A stretch of DNA of 64,000 bases from Pontederia crassipes (Eukaryota; Streptophyta; Magnoliopsida; Commelinales; Pontederiaceae): the NCBI GenBank assembly GCA_030549335.1, contig JAUKPH010000026.1, forward strand, positions 992,001 through 1,056,000, in the 5' to 3' direction. Position numbers and translations under genes: made by a program. A model generated the notes under the pieces. That model worked only from the letters and a program-made list of their open reading frames with translations. It did not search any database and was not told where the DNA came from. This document shows, piece after piece, positions 48,839-61,186 of the stretch. Every line of letters begins with the position of its first letter. Position 1 is the first letter of the stretch.

Positions 48839-50213
48839 TTGATGCATGGTGAGATGATTGGGACGAAAAAAAGGACTCAGGCGCAAATTTTCCGGGGGTG
48901 CGAAATTTCGCGCACGCGCCTTTTACTCGTGTTTTCTGCCAAGAAGGTCAAAAAATGTGAAATTTTTGACGCTGTCAAAAGAAGCCAAATTTTCGACGGT
49001 TTCCTGTCTGTTGATGCATGGTAAGATGATTGGAACGGAAAAAGGACTCAGACGCAAATTTTCTGGGGGTGCGAAATTTCGCGCGCGCGCCTTGTACTCG
49101 TGTTTTCAGCCAAGAAGGTCAAAAAATGCGAAATTTTTGACACTGTCAAAAGATGCCAAATTTTTTATTCTTTCGTGCATGTTGATGCATGGTGAGATGA
49201 TTGGGACGACAAAAAGGACTCAGGCGCAAATTTTTCGGGGTTGCGAAATTTCGCGCGCGGGCCTTTTACTCGTGTTTTCAGCCAAGAAGGTCAAAAAACG
49301 CGAAATTTTTGACACTGTCAAAAGATGCCAAATTTTCGACGCTATCGTGCATGTTGATGCATGGTGAGATGATTGGGACGAAAAAAAGGACTCAGGCGCA
49401 AATTTTCCGGGGGTGCGAAATTTTGCGCGCGCGCCTTTTACTCGTGTTTTCAGCCAAGAAGGTCAAAAAATGCAAAATTTTTGACGCTGTCTAAAGATGC
49501 CAAATTTTCGACGCTTTCGTGCCTGTTGATGCATGGTGAGATGATTGGGATGAAGAAAAGGACTCAGGCGCAAATTTTCCGGAGGTGCAAAATTTCGCAC
49601 GCGCGCCTTTTACTCGTGTTTTCAGCCAAGAAGGTCAAAAAACGCGAAATTTTTGACGCTATCAAAAGATGCCAAATTTTTTACGCTTTCGTGCCTATTG
49701 ATGCATGGTGAGATGATTGGGACGAAAAAATGGACTCAGATGAAAATTTTTCGGGGGTGCGAAATTTCGCGCGCGTGCCTTTAACTTTGGTTTTCAGCCA
49801 AGAAGGTCAAAAAATGCGAAATTTTTGACGTTGTCAAAAGATGCCAAATTTTCGACACCTTCTTTCCAATTGATGCATGGTGAGATAATTGGGACAAAAA
49901 AAAGGACTCAGGCGCAAACTTTCCGGGGGTGAGAAATTTCGCGCGCGCGCCTTTTACTCGTGTTTTCAGCCAAAAAGGTCAAAAAATGCGAAATTTTTGA
50001 TGCTGTCAAAAGATGCCAAATTTTTGACGCTATCGTGCATGTTGATGCATGGTTAGATGATTGGGACGAAAAAAAGCACTCGGATGAAAATTTTCCTGGG
50101 GTGAGAAATTTTGCGCGCGGGCCTTTTACTCGTGTTTTCAGCCAAGAAGGTCAAAAAATGCGAAATTTTTGACGCTGTCAAAAGATGTCAAATTTTTGAC
50201 GCTTTCGTGCCTG
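48839..50213. repeat. 8-monomer unit, copy 1 (about 1375 bp)
   Basis: The unit opens with a class B monomer bearing TTTTCTGCCAAGAAGG, then GAAGCCAAATTTTCGACGG, TTTCCTGTCTG and GGTAAGATGATTGG. These marks start again at 50214 and 51759. It later includes TTTAACTTTGG, ACACCTTCTTTCCAA, GATAATTGGGACAAAA and CTTTTCCTGGGG-type monomers that also occur in the 22-monomer HOR. Confidence 0.82.
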
Positions 50214-51758
50214 TTGATGCATGGTGAGATGATTGGGACGAAAAAAGGACTCAAGCGCAAATTTTCCGGGGGTGCAAAATTTCGCACACGCGCCTTTTAC
50301 TCGTGTTTTCTACCAAGAAGGTGAAAAAATGTGAAATTTTTGACGCTGTCAAAAGAAGCCAAATTTTCGACGGTTTCCTGTCTGTTGATGCATGGTAAGA
50401 TGATTGGAACGGAAAAAGAACTCAGGCGCAAATTTTTCGGGGGTGCGAAATTTCGCGCGCGCGACTTGTACTCGTGTTTTCAGCCAAGAAGGTCAAAAAA
50501 TGCAAAATTTTTGACGGTGTCAAAAGATGCCAAATTTTCGACGCTATCGTGCATGTTGATGCATGGTGAGATAATTGGGACGAAAAAAGGACTCAGGCGC
50601 AAATTTTCTGGGGGTGCGAAATTTCGCGCGCGCGCCTTTTACTCGTGTTTTCAGCCAAGAAGGTCAAAAAATGCGAATTTTTTGACACTGTCAAAAGATG
50701 CCAAATTTTTTATGCTTTCGTGCATGTTGATGCATGGTGAGATGATTGGGACGAAAAAAAGGACTCAGGCGCAAATTTTTCGGGGGTGCGAAATTTCGCG
50801 CGCGCGCCTTTTACTCGTGTTTTCAGCCAAGAAGGTCAAAAAACGCGAAATATTTGACGCTGTCAAAAGATGCCAAATTTTCGACGCTATCGTGCATGTT
50901 GATGCATGGTGAGATGATTGGGACGAAAAAAAGGACTCAGGCGCAAATTTTCCGGGGGTGCGAAATTTTGCGCGCGCGCCTTTTACTCGTGTTTTCAGCC
51001 AAGAAGGTCAAAAAATGCAAAATTTTTGACGCTGTCTAAAGATGCCAAATTTTCGACGCTTTCGTGCCTGTTGATGCATGGTGAGATGATTGGGACGAAA
51101 AAAAGGACTCAGGCGCAAATTTTCCGGGGGTGCAAAATTTCGCACGCGCGCCTTTTACTCGTGTTTTCAGCCAAGAAGGTCAAAAAACGCGAAATTTTTG
51201 ACGCTATCAAAAGATGCCAAATTTTCGACGCTTTCGTGCCTATTGATGCATGGTGAGATGATTGGGACGAAAAAATGGACTCAGATGAAAATTTTCCGGG
51301 GGTGCGAAATTTCGCGCGCGTGCCTTTAACTCGTGTTTTCAGCCAAGAAGGTAAAAAAACGCGAAATTTTTGATGTTGTCAAAAGATGCCAAATTTTCGA
51401 CACCTTCTTTCCAGTTGATGCATGGTGAGATAATTGGGACAAAAAAAAGGACTCAGGCGCAAACTTTCCGGGGGTGAGAAATTTCGCGCGCGCGCCTTTT
51501 ACTCGTGTTTTCAGCCAAAAAGGTCAAAAAATGCGAAATTTTTGATGCTGTCAAAAGATGCCAAATTTTTTACGCTATCGTGCATGTTGATGCATGGTTA
51601 GATGATTGGGACGAAAAAAAGGACTCGGATGAAAATTTTCCTGGGGTGAGAAATTTCGCGCGCGCGCCTTTTACTCGTGTTTTCAGCCAAGAAGGTCAAA
51701 AAATGCGAAATTTTTTACGCTGTCAAAAGATGTCAAATTTTTTACGCTTTCGTGCCTG
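50214..51758. repeat. 9-monomer unit, copy 2 (1545 bp)
   Basis: Same order of marks as 48839-50213 but with one extra monomer near 50.55-50.70 kb. Later segments therefore align at an offset of 1545 in place of 1375. The extra monomer has GATAATTGGGACGAAAAAAG and TTTTCTGGGGGTGCG. Confidence 0.83.
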
Positions 51759-52614
51759 TTGATGCATGGTGAGATGATTGGGACGAAAAAAGGACTCAGG
51801 CATAAATTTTCCGAGGGTGCGAAATTTCGCGCACGCGCCTTTTACTCGTGTTTTCTGCCAAGAAGGTGAAAAAACGTGAAATTTTTGACGCTGTCAAAAG
51901 AAGCCAAATTTTTGACGGTTTCCTGTCTGTTGATGCATGGTAAGATGATTGGGACGAAAAAAGGACTCAAGCGCAAATTTTCCGGGGGTGCGAAATTTAG
52001 CGCGCGCGCCTTGTACTCGTGTTTTCTGCCAAGAAGGTCAAAAAAAGCGAAGTTTTTGACGCTGTCAAAAGATTCCAAATTTTTTACGCTTTCGTGCCTA
52101 TTGATGCATGGTGAGATCATTGGGACGAAAAAAAGGACTCAGGCGCAAATTTTCCGGGGGTGCGAAATTTCGCGCACAGCGCCTTTTACTCGTGTTTTCT
52201 GCTAAGAAGGTCAAAAAATGCGAAATTTTTGATGCTGTCAAAAGATGCCAAATTTTTGACGCTTTCATGCCTATTGATGCATTGTGAGATGATTGGGACG
52301 AAAAAAGGACTCAGACGCAAATTTTCTGGGGGTGCGAAATTTCGCGCGCGCGCCTTTTACTCGTGTTTTCAGCTAAGAAGGTCAAAAAATGCGAAATTTT
52401 TGACACTGTCAAAAGATGCCAAATTTTCGACGCTATCGTGCATGTTGATGCATGGTGAGATGATTGGGACGAAAAAAAGGACTCAGGCGCAAATTTTCCG
52501 GGGGTGAGAAATTTCACACGCACGCCTTTTACTCGTGTTTTCAGCCAAGAAGGTCAAAAAATGCGAAATTTTTGACGCGTCAAAAGATGCCAAATTTTCG
52601 AGCTATCATGCCTA
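51759..52614. repeat. Third, partial start of the 8/9-monomer unit, then mixed B monomers
   Basis: TCTGCCAAGAAGG and GAAGCC/GACGGTTTCC appear a third time, 1545 bp after the second, but the order departs from the earlier copies by about 52000. A monomer at about 52560-52614 introduces the GACGCGTCAAAAG variant that phases the next domain. Confidence 0.75.
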
Positions 52615-53813
52615 TTGATGCATGGTGAGATGATTGGGACAAAAAAATGGATTCGGATGAAAATTTTCCGGGTGTGCGAAATTTTGCGCGCGCGCCTTTT
52701 ACTCGTGTTTTCAGCCTAGAAGGTCAAAAAACGCAAAATTTTTGACGCTGTCAAAAGATGCCAAATTTTCGACGCTTTCGTGCCTGTTAATGCATGGTGA
52801 GATGATTGGGATGAAAAAAAGGACTCAGGCGCAAATTTTTCGGAGGTGCAAAATTTCGCACGCGCGCCTTTTACTCGTGTTTTCAGCCAAGAAGGTCAAA
52901 AAATGCGAAATTTTTGACGCTATCAGAAGATGCCAAATTTTCGACGCTTTCGTGCCTATTGATGAATGGTGAGATGATTGGGACGAAAAAATTGACTCAG
53001 ATGAAAATTTTCCGGGGATGCGAAATTGCGCGCGCGTGCCTTGTACTCGTGTTTTAAGCCAAGAAGGTAAAAAAATGCGAAATTTTTGACGCTGTCAAAA
53101 GATGCCAAATTTTCGATGCTATCGTGCATGTTGATGCATGGTGAGATGATTGGGACGAAAAAAAGGACTCAGGCGCAAATTTTCCGGGGTGAGAAATTTC
53201 GCGCGCGCCTTTTACTCGTGTTTTCAGCCAAGAAGGTCAAAAAACGCGAAATTTTTGACGCTGTCCAAAGATGCCAAATTTTCGACGCTATCATGCATGT
53301 TGATGCATGGTGAGATGATTGGGATGAAAAAAAGGACTCAGGCGCAAATTTTTCGGGGGTGCGAAATTTCGCGCGCGCGCCTTGTACTCGTGTTTTCAGC
53401 CAAGAAGGTCAAAAAACGTGAAATTTTTGACGCTGTCAAAAGATGCCAAATTTTCGACGCTATCGTGCATGTTGATGCATGGTGAGATGATTGGGATGAA
53501 AAAAAGACTCAGGAGCAAATTTTCCGAGGGTGAGAAATATCGTGCGCGCGCCTTTTACTCGTGTTTTCAGCCAAGAAGGTCAAAAAATGCGAAGTTTTTG
53601 ACGCTGTCAAAAGATTCCAAATTTTTTACGCTTTCGTGCCTATTGATGCATGGTGAGATCATTGGGACGAAAAAAGGACTCAGGCGCAAATTTTCCGGGG
53701 GTGCGAAATTTCGCGCACGCGCCTTTTACTCGTGTTTTCTGCCAAGAAGGTCAAAAAAATGCGAAATTTTTGACGCGTCAAAAGATGCCAAGTTTTCGAC
53801 GCTATCATACCTG
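52615..53813. repeat. Unit phased on GACGCGTC, 7 monomers (1199 bp)
   Basis: The normal GACGCTGTCAAAAG is shortened to GACGCGTCAAAAG at 52574, 53772, 54971, 55657, 56856, 58229, 60115 and 60801. Units are cut at the next TTGATGC. This first unit spans 1199 bp and includes TTAATGCATGG, CGGAGGTGC, TATCAGAAGATGCC, GATGAATGG and GCGAAATTGCGCGC. Confidence 0.87.
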
Positions 53814-55012
53814 TTGATGCATGGTGAGATGATTGGGACAAAAAAATGGATTCGGATGAAAATTTTCCGGGTGTGCGAAATTTTGCGCGCGCGCCTTTTA
53901 CTCGTGTTTTCAGCCTAGAAGGTCAAAAAACGCAAAATTTTTGACGCTGTCAAAAGATGCCAAATTTTCGACGCTTTCGTGCCTGTTAATGCATGGTGAG
54001 ATGATTGGGATGAAAAAAAGGACTCAGGCACAAATTTTTCGGAGGTGCAAAATTTCGCACGCGCGCCTTTTACTCGTGTTTTCAGCCAAGAAGGTCAAAA
54101 AATGCGAAATTTTTGACGCTATCAGAAGATGCCAAATTTTCGACGCTTTCGTGCCTATTGATGAATGGTGAGATGATTGGGACGAAAAAATTGACTCAGA
54201 TGAAAATTTTCCGGGGATGCGAAATTGCGCGCGCGTGCCTTGTACTCGTGTTTTAAGCCAAGAAGGTAAAAAAATGCGAAATTTTTGACGCTGTCAAAAG
54301 ATGCCAAATTTTCGATGCTATCGTGCATGTTGATGCATGGTGAGATGATTGGGACGAAAAAAAGGACTCAGGCGCAAATTTTCCGGGGTGAGAAATTTCG
54401 CGCGCGCCTTTTACTCGTGTTTTCAGCCAAGAAGGTCAAAAAACGCGAAATTTTTGACGCTGTCCAAAGATGCCAAATTTTCGACGCTATCATGCATGTT
54501 GATGCATGGTGAGATGATTGGGATGAAAAAAAGGACTCAGGCGCAAATTTTTCGGGGGTGCGAAATTTCGCGCGCGCGCCTTGTACTCGTGTTTTCAGCC
54601 AAGAAGGTCAAAAAACGTGAAATTTTTGACGCTGTCAAAAGATGCCAAATTTTCGACGCTATCGTGCATGTTGATGCATGGTGAGATGATTGGGATGAAA
54701 AAAAGGACTCAGGAGCAAATTTTCCGGGGGTGAGAAATATCGTGCGCGCGCCTTTTACTCGTGTTTTCAGCCAAGAAGGTCAAAAAATGCGAAGTTTTTG
54801 ACGCTGTCAAAAGATTCCAAATTTTTTACGCTTTCGTGCCTATTGATGCATGGTGAGATCATTGGGACGAAAAAAGGACTCAGGCGCAAATTTTCCGGGG
54901 GTGCGAAATTTCGCGCACGCGCCTTTTACTCGTGTTTTCTGCCAAGAAGGTCAAAAAATGCGAAATTTTTGACGCGTCAAAAGATGCCAAGTTTTCGACG
55001 CTATCATACCTG
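53814..55012. repeat. Unit phased on GACGCGTC, 7 monomers (1199 bp), copy 2
   Basis: Nearly a perfect copy of 52615-53813, including TATCAGAAGATGCC, GCGAAATTGCGCGC and TTTTAAGCC. Confidence 0.89.
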
Positions 55013-55698
55013 TTGATGCATGGTGAGATGATTGGGACAAAAAAATGGATTCGGATGAAAATTTTCCGGGTGTGCAAAATTTTGCGCGCGCGCCTTTTAC
55101 TCGTGTTTTCAGCCAAGAAGGTCAAAAAACGCAAAATTTTTGACGCTGTCAAAAGATGCCAAATTTTCGACGCTTTCGTGCCTGTTGATGCATGGTGAGA
55201 TGATTGGGACGAAAAAAAGGACTCAGGCGCAAATTTTCCGGGGGAGCGAAATTTCGCGCGCGCGCATTGTACTCGTGTTTTCAGCCAAGAAGGTCAAAAA
55301 ACGTGAAATTTTTGACGCTGTCAAAAGATGCCAAATTTTCGACGCTATCGTGCATGTTGATGCATGGTGAGATGATTGGGATGAAAAAAAGGACTCAGGA
55401 GCAAATTTTCCGGGGGTGAGAAATATCGTGCGCGCGCCTTTTACTCGTGTTTTCAGCCAAGAAGGTCAAAAAATGCGAAGTTTTTGACGCTGTCAAAAGA
55501 TTCCAAATTTTTTACGCTTTCGTGCCTATTGATGCATGGTGAGATCATTGGGACGAAAAAAGGACTCAGGCGCAAATTTTCCGGGGGTGCGAAATTTCGC
55601 GCACGCGCCTTTTACTCGTGTTTTCTGCCAAGAAGGTCAAAAAATGCGAAATTTTTGACGCGTCAAAAGATGCCAAGTTTTCGACGCTATCATACCTG
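55013..55698. repeat. Unit phased on GACGCGTC, 4 monomers (686 bp)
   Basis: Retains the opening ATGGATTCGGATG monomer and the closing ones (GGAGCAAATTTTCC, GAGAAATATCGTGC, TCTGCC) but lacks the middle of the 7-monomer unit. Includes GGGGGAGCGAAATTTCG, a private change. Confidence 0.87.
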
Positions 55699-56897
55699 TT
55701 GATGCATGGTGAGATGATTGGGACAAAAAAATGGATTCGGATGAAAATTTTCCGGGTGTGCGAAATTTTGCGCGCGCGCCTTTTACTCGTGTTTTCAGCC
55801 TAGAAGGTCAAAAAACGCAAAATTTTTGACGCTGTCAAAAGATGCCAAATTTTCGACGCTTTCGTGCCTGTTAATGCATGGTGAGATGATTGGGATGAAA
55901 AAAAGGACTCAGGCGCAAATTTTTCGGAGGTGCAAAATTTCGCACGCGCGCCTTTTACTCGTGTTTTCAGCCAAGAAGGTCAAAAAATGCGAAATTTTTG
56001 ACGCTATCAGAAGATGCCAAATTTTCGACGCTTTCGTGCCTATTGATGAATGGTGAGATGATTGGGACGAAAAAATTGACTCAGATGAAAATTTTCCGGG
56101 GATGCGAAATTGCGCGCGCGTGCCTTGTACTCGTGTTTTAAGCCAAGAAGGTAAAAAAATGCGAAATTTTTGACGCTGTCAAAAGATGCCAAATTTTCGA
56201 TGCTATCGTGCATGTTGATGCATGGTGAGATGATTGGGACGAAAAAAAGGACTCAGGCGCAAATTTTCCGGGGTGAGAAATTTCGCGCGCGCCTTTTACT
56301 CGTGTTTTCAGCCAAGAAGGTCAAAAAACGCGAAATTTTTGACGCTGTCCAAAGATGCCAAATTTTCGACGCTATCATGCATGTTGATGCATGGTGAGAT
56401 GATTGGGATGAAAAAAAGGACTCAGGCGCAAATTTTTCGGGGGTGCGAAATTTCGCGCGCGCGCCTTGTACTCGTGTTTTCAGCCAAGAAGGTCAAAAAA
56501 CGTGAAATTTTTGACGCTGTCAAAAGATGCCAAATTTTCGACGCTATCGTGCATGTTGATGCATGGTGAGATGATTGGGATGAAAAAAAGGACTCAGGAG
56601 CAAATTTTCCGGGGGTGAGAAATATCGTGCGCGCGCCTTTTACTCGTGTTTTCAGCCAAGAAGGTCAAAAAATGCGAAGTTTTTGACGCTGTCAAAAGAT
56701 TCCAAATTTTTTACGCTTTCGTGCCTATTGATGCATGGTGAGATCATTGGGACGAAAAAAGGACTCAGGCGCAAATTTTCCGGGGGTGCGAAATTTCGCG
56801 CACGCGCCTTTTACTCGTGTTTTCTGCCAAGAAGGTCAAAAAATGCGAAATTTTTGACGCGTCAAAAGATGCCAAGTTTTCGACGCTATCATACCTG
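55699..56897. repeat. Unit phased on GACGCGTC, 7 monomers (1199 bp), copy 3
   Basis: Matches 53814-55012 at an offset of 1885 with hardly a difference. The 1885 bp equals 1199 plus 686, so the 7-plus-4 block moved as one 11-monomer duplication. Confidence 0.88.
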
Positions 56898-58270
56898 TTG
56901 ATGCATGGTGAGATGATTGGGACAAAAAAATGGATTCGGATGAAAATTTTCCGGGTGTGCAAAATTTTGCGCGCGCGCCTTTTACTCGTGTTTTCAGCCA
57001 AGAAGGTCAAAAAACGCAAAATTTTTGACGCTGTCAAAAGATGCCAAATTTTCGACGCTTTCGTGCATGTTAATGCATGGTGAGATGATTGGGACGAAAA
57101 AAAGGACTCAGGCGCAAATTTTCCGGGGGTGCAAAATTTCGCACGCACGCCTTTTACTCGTGTTTTCAGCCAAGAAGGTCAAAAAACGCGAAATTTTTGA
57201 CGCTATCAAAAGATGCCAAATTTTCGACGCTTTCGTGCCTATTGATGCATGGTGAGATGATTGGAACGAAAAAATGGACTCAAATGAAAATTTTTCGGGG
57301 GTGCGAAATTTCGCGCGCATGCCTTTAACTCGTGTTTTCAGCCAAGAAGGTCAAAAAATGCGAAATTTTTGACGTTGTCAAAAGATGCCAAATTTTCGAC
57401 ACCTTCTTTCCAGTTGATGCATGGTGAGATAATTGGGACAAAAAAAAGGACTCAGGCGCAAACTTTTCGGGGGTGAGAAATTTCGCGCGCGCGCCTTTTA
57501 CTCGTGTTTTCAGCCAAGAAGGTCAAAAAATGCGAAATTTTTGACGCTGTCAAAAGATGCCAAATTTTCGACGCTTTCGTGCCTGTTGATGCATGGTGAG
57601 ATGATTGGGACGAAAAAAAGGACTCAGGCGCAAATTTTCCGGGGGTGCGAAATTTCGCGCAGGCGCCTTTTACTCGTGTTTTCTGCCTAGAAGGTCAAAA
57701 TACGTGAAATTTTTGACGCTGTCAAAAGAAGCCAAATTTTCGACGATTTCCTGTCTGTTGATGCATGGTAAGATGATTGGGACGAAAAAAGGACTCAGGC
57801 GCAAATTTTCCGGGGGTGCGAAATTTCGCGCGCGCGCCTTGTACTCGTGTTTTCAGCCAAGAAGGTCAAAAAACGTGAAATTTTTGACGCTGTCAAAAGA
57901 TGCCAAATTTTCGACGCTATCGTGCATGTTGATGCATGGTGAGATGATTGGGATGAAAAAAAGGACTCAGGAGCAAATTTTCCGGGGGTGAGAAATATCG
58001 TGCGCGCGCCTTTTACTCGTGTTTTCAGCCAAGAAGGTCAAAAAATGCGAAGTTTTTGACGCTGTCAAAAGATTCCAAATTTTTTACGCTTTCGTGCCTA
58101 TTGATGCATGGTGAGATCATTGGGACGAAAAAAGGACTCAGGCGCAAATTTTCCGGGGGTGCGAAATTTCGCGCACGCGCCTTTTACTCGTGTTTTCTGC
58201 CAAGAAGGTCAAAAAATGCGAAATTTTTGACGCGTCAAAAGATGCCAAGTTTTCGACGCTATCATACCTG
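56898..58270. repeat. Unit phased on GACGCGTC, 8 monomers (1373 bp)
   Basis: Opens and closes like the 4-monomer unit, but its interior holds HOR-related monomers (TTTAACTCGTG, ACACCTTCTTTCCAG, GATAATTGGGACAAAA, TCTGCCTAGAAGGTC, GACGATTTCCTG). From 57070 it begins a 1373-bp tandem duplication continuing to about 59240. Confidence 0.86.
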
Positions 58271-60156
58271 TTGATGCATGGTGAGATGATTGGGACAAAA
58301 AAATGGATTCGGATGAAAATTTTCCGGGTGTGCAAAATTTTGCGCGCGCGCCTTTTACTCGTGTTTTCAGCCAAGAAGGTCAAAAAACGCAAAATTTTTG
58401 ACGCTGTCAAAAGATGCCAAATTTTCGACGCTTTCGTGCCTGTTGATGCATGGTGAGATGATTGGGACGAAAAAAAGGACTCAGGCGCAAATTTTCCGGG
58501 GGTGCAAAATTTCGCACGCACGCCTTTTACTCGTGTTTTCAGCCAAGAAGGTCAAAAAACGCGAAATTTTTGACGCTATCAAAAGATGCCAAATTTTCGA
58601 CGCTTTCGTGCCTATTGATGCATGGTGAGATGATTGGGACGAAAAAATGGACTCAAATGAAAATTTTCCGGGGGTGCGAAATTTCGCGCGCGTGCCTTTA
58701 ACTCGTGTTTTCAGCCAAGAAGGTCAAAAAATGCGAAATTTTTGACGTTGTCAAAAGATGCCAAATTTTCGACACCTTCTTTCCAGTTGATGCATGGTGA
58801 GATAATTGGGACAAAAAAAAGGACTCAGGCGCAAACTTTCCGGGGGTGAGAAATTTCGCGCGCGCGCCTTTTACTCGTGTTTTCAGCCAAGAAGGTCAAA
58901 AAATGCGAAATTTTTGACGCTGTCAAAAGATGCCAAATTTTCGATGCTTTCGTGCCTGTTGATGCATGGTGAGATGATTGGGACGAAAAAAAGGACTCAG
59001 GCGCAAATTTTCTGGGGGTGCGAAATTTCGCGCAGGCGCCTTTTACTCGTGTTTTCTGCCTAGAAGGTCAAAATACGTGAAATTTTTGACGCTGTCAAAA
59101 GAAGCCAAATTTTCGACGGTTTCCTGTCTGTTGATGCATGGTAAGATGATTGGGACGAAAAAAGGACTCAGGCGCAAATTTTCCGGGGGTGCGAAATTTC
59201 GCGCGCGCCTTGTACTCGTGTTTTCAGCCAAGAAGGTCAAAAATGCGAAATTTTTGATGGTGTCAAAAGATGCCAAATTTTCGACGCTATCGTGCATGTT
59301 GATGCATGGTGAGATGATTGGGACGAAAAAAAGGACTCAGGCATAAATTTTCCGGGGGTGCGAAATTTCGCGCGCGCCCCTTGTACTCGTGTTTTCAGCC
59401 AAAAAGGTCAAAAAACGCGAAATTTTTGACGCTGTCAAAAGATGCCAAATTTTCGACGCTATCGTGCATGTTGATGCATGGTGAGATGATTGGGACGAAA
59501 AAAAGGACTCAGGCACAAATTTTCCGGGGGTGAGAAATTTCACGCGCGCGCCTTTTACTCGTGTTTTCAGCCAAGAAGGTCAAAAAATGCGAAGTTTTTG
59601 ACGCTGTCAAAAGATTCCAACTTTTTTACGCTTTCGTGCCTATTGATGCATGGTGAGATCATTGGGACGAAAAAAAGGACTCAGGCGCAAATTTTCCGGG
59701 GGTGCGAAATTTCGCGCACGCGCCTTTTACTCGTGTTTTCTGCCAAGAAGGTCAAAAAATGCAAAATTTTTGATGCTGTCAAAAGATGCCAAATTTTCGA
59801 CGCTTTCATGCCTGTTGATGCATTGTGAGATGATTGGGACGAAAAAAGGACTCAGGCGCAAATTTTCTGGGGGTGCGAAATTTCGCGCGCGCGCCTTTTA
59901 CTCGTGTTTTCAGCCAAGAAGGTAAAAAAATGCGAAATTTTTGACACTGTCAAAAGATGCCAAATTTTTGACGCTATCGTGCATGTTGATGCATGGTGAG
60001 ATGATTGGGACGAAAAAAAGGACTCAGGCGCAAATTTTCCGGGGGTGAGAAATTTCGCGCGCACGCCTTTTACTCGCGTTTTCAGCCAAGAAGGTAAAAA
60101 AACGCAAAATTTTTGACGCGTCAAAAGATGCCAAATTTTCGACGCTGTCATGCCTA
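58271..60156. repeat. Unit phased on GACGCGTC, 11 monomers (1886 bp)
   Basis: The first half repeats 56898 onward at an offset of 1373 to about 59240. The second half (59.24-59.95 kb) contains a segment that recurs at 63.42-63.94 kb at an offset of 4120. Its length, about 7 + 4 monomers, equals the 11-monomer block at 53814-55698, but the monomer content differs. Confidence 0.82.
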
Positions 60157-60842
60157 TAGATGCATGGTGAGATGATTGGGACAAAAAAATGGACTCGGAT
60201 GAAAATTTTTCGGGTGTGCGAAATTTTGCGCGCGCGTCTTTTACTCGTGTTTTCAGCCAAGAAGGTCAAAAAACGCAAAATTTTTGACGCTGTCAAAAGA
60301 TACCAAATTTTCGACGCTTTCGTGCCTGTTGATGCATGGTGAGATGATTGGGATGAAAAAAAGGACTCAGGCGCAAATTTTCCGGAGGTGCAAAATTTCG
60401 CACGCGCGCCTTTTACTCGTGTTTTCAGCCAAGAAGGTCAAAAAATGCGAAATTTTTGACGCTATCAAAAGATGCCAAATTTTCGACGCTTTCGTGCCTA
60501 TTGATGCATGGTGAGATGATTGGACGAAAAAATGGACTCAGATGAAAATTTTCCGGGGGTGCGAAATTTCGCGCGCGCGCCATGTACTCGTGTTTTCAGC
60601 CAAGAAGGTCAAAAAATGCGAAATTTTTGACGCTGTCAAAAGATGCCAAATTTTCGACGCTATCGTGCATGTTGATGCATGGTGAGATGATTGGGACGAA
60701 AAAAAGGACTCAGGCGCAAATTTTCCGGGGGTGAGAAATTTCGCCCGCGCGCCTTTTACTCGTGTTTTCAGCCAAGAAGGTCAAAAAATGCGAAATTTTT
60801 GACGCGTCAAAAGATGCCAAATTTTCAACGCTATCTTGCCTG
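60157..60842. repeat. Unit phased on GACGCGTC, 4 monomers (686 bp), last
   Basis: Opens with CTATAGATGCATGG (an otherwise rare TAGATGC) and ends at the last GACGCGTC site at 60801. It includes ATTGGACGAAAAAATGG, with one G lost. Confidence 0.83.
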
Positions 60843-61186
60843 TTGATGCATGGTGAGATGATTGGGACAAAAAAATGGACTCGGATGAAAATTTTCCGGG
60901 TGTGCGAAATTTTGCGCGCGCGCCTTTTATTCGTGTTTTCAGCCAAGAAGGTCAAAAAATGCAAAATTTTTGACGCTGTCAAAAGATGCCAAATTTTCGA
61001 CGCTTTCGTGCCTGTTGATGCATGGTGAGATGATTGGGACGAAAAAAAGTACTCAGGCACAAATTTTCCGGGGGTGCGAAATTTCGCGCGCGCGTCTTGT
61101 ACTCGTGTTTTAAGCCAAAAAGGTCAAAAAACGCGAAATTTTTGACGCTGTCAAAAGATGCCAAATTTTCGACCCTATCGTGCATG
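60843..61186. repeat. Two linking monomers
   Basis: Two monomers of class A and B type between the GACGCGTC domain and the next tandem 7-mer. They carry TTTATTCGTG, AAAAAGTACTCAGGC and GACCCTATCG as private changes. Confidence 0.75.
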
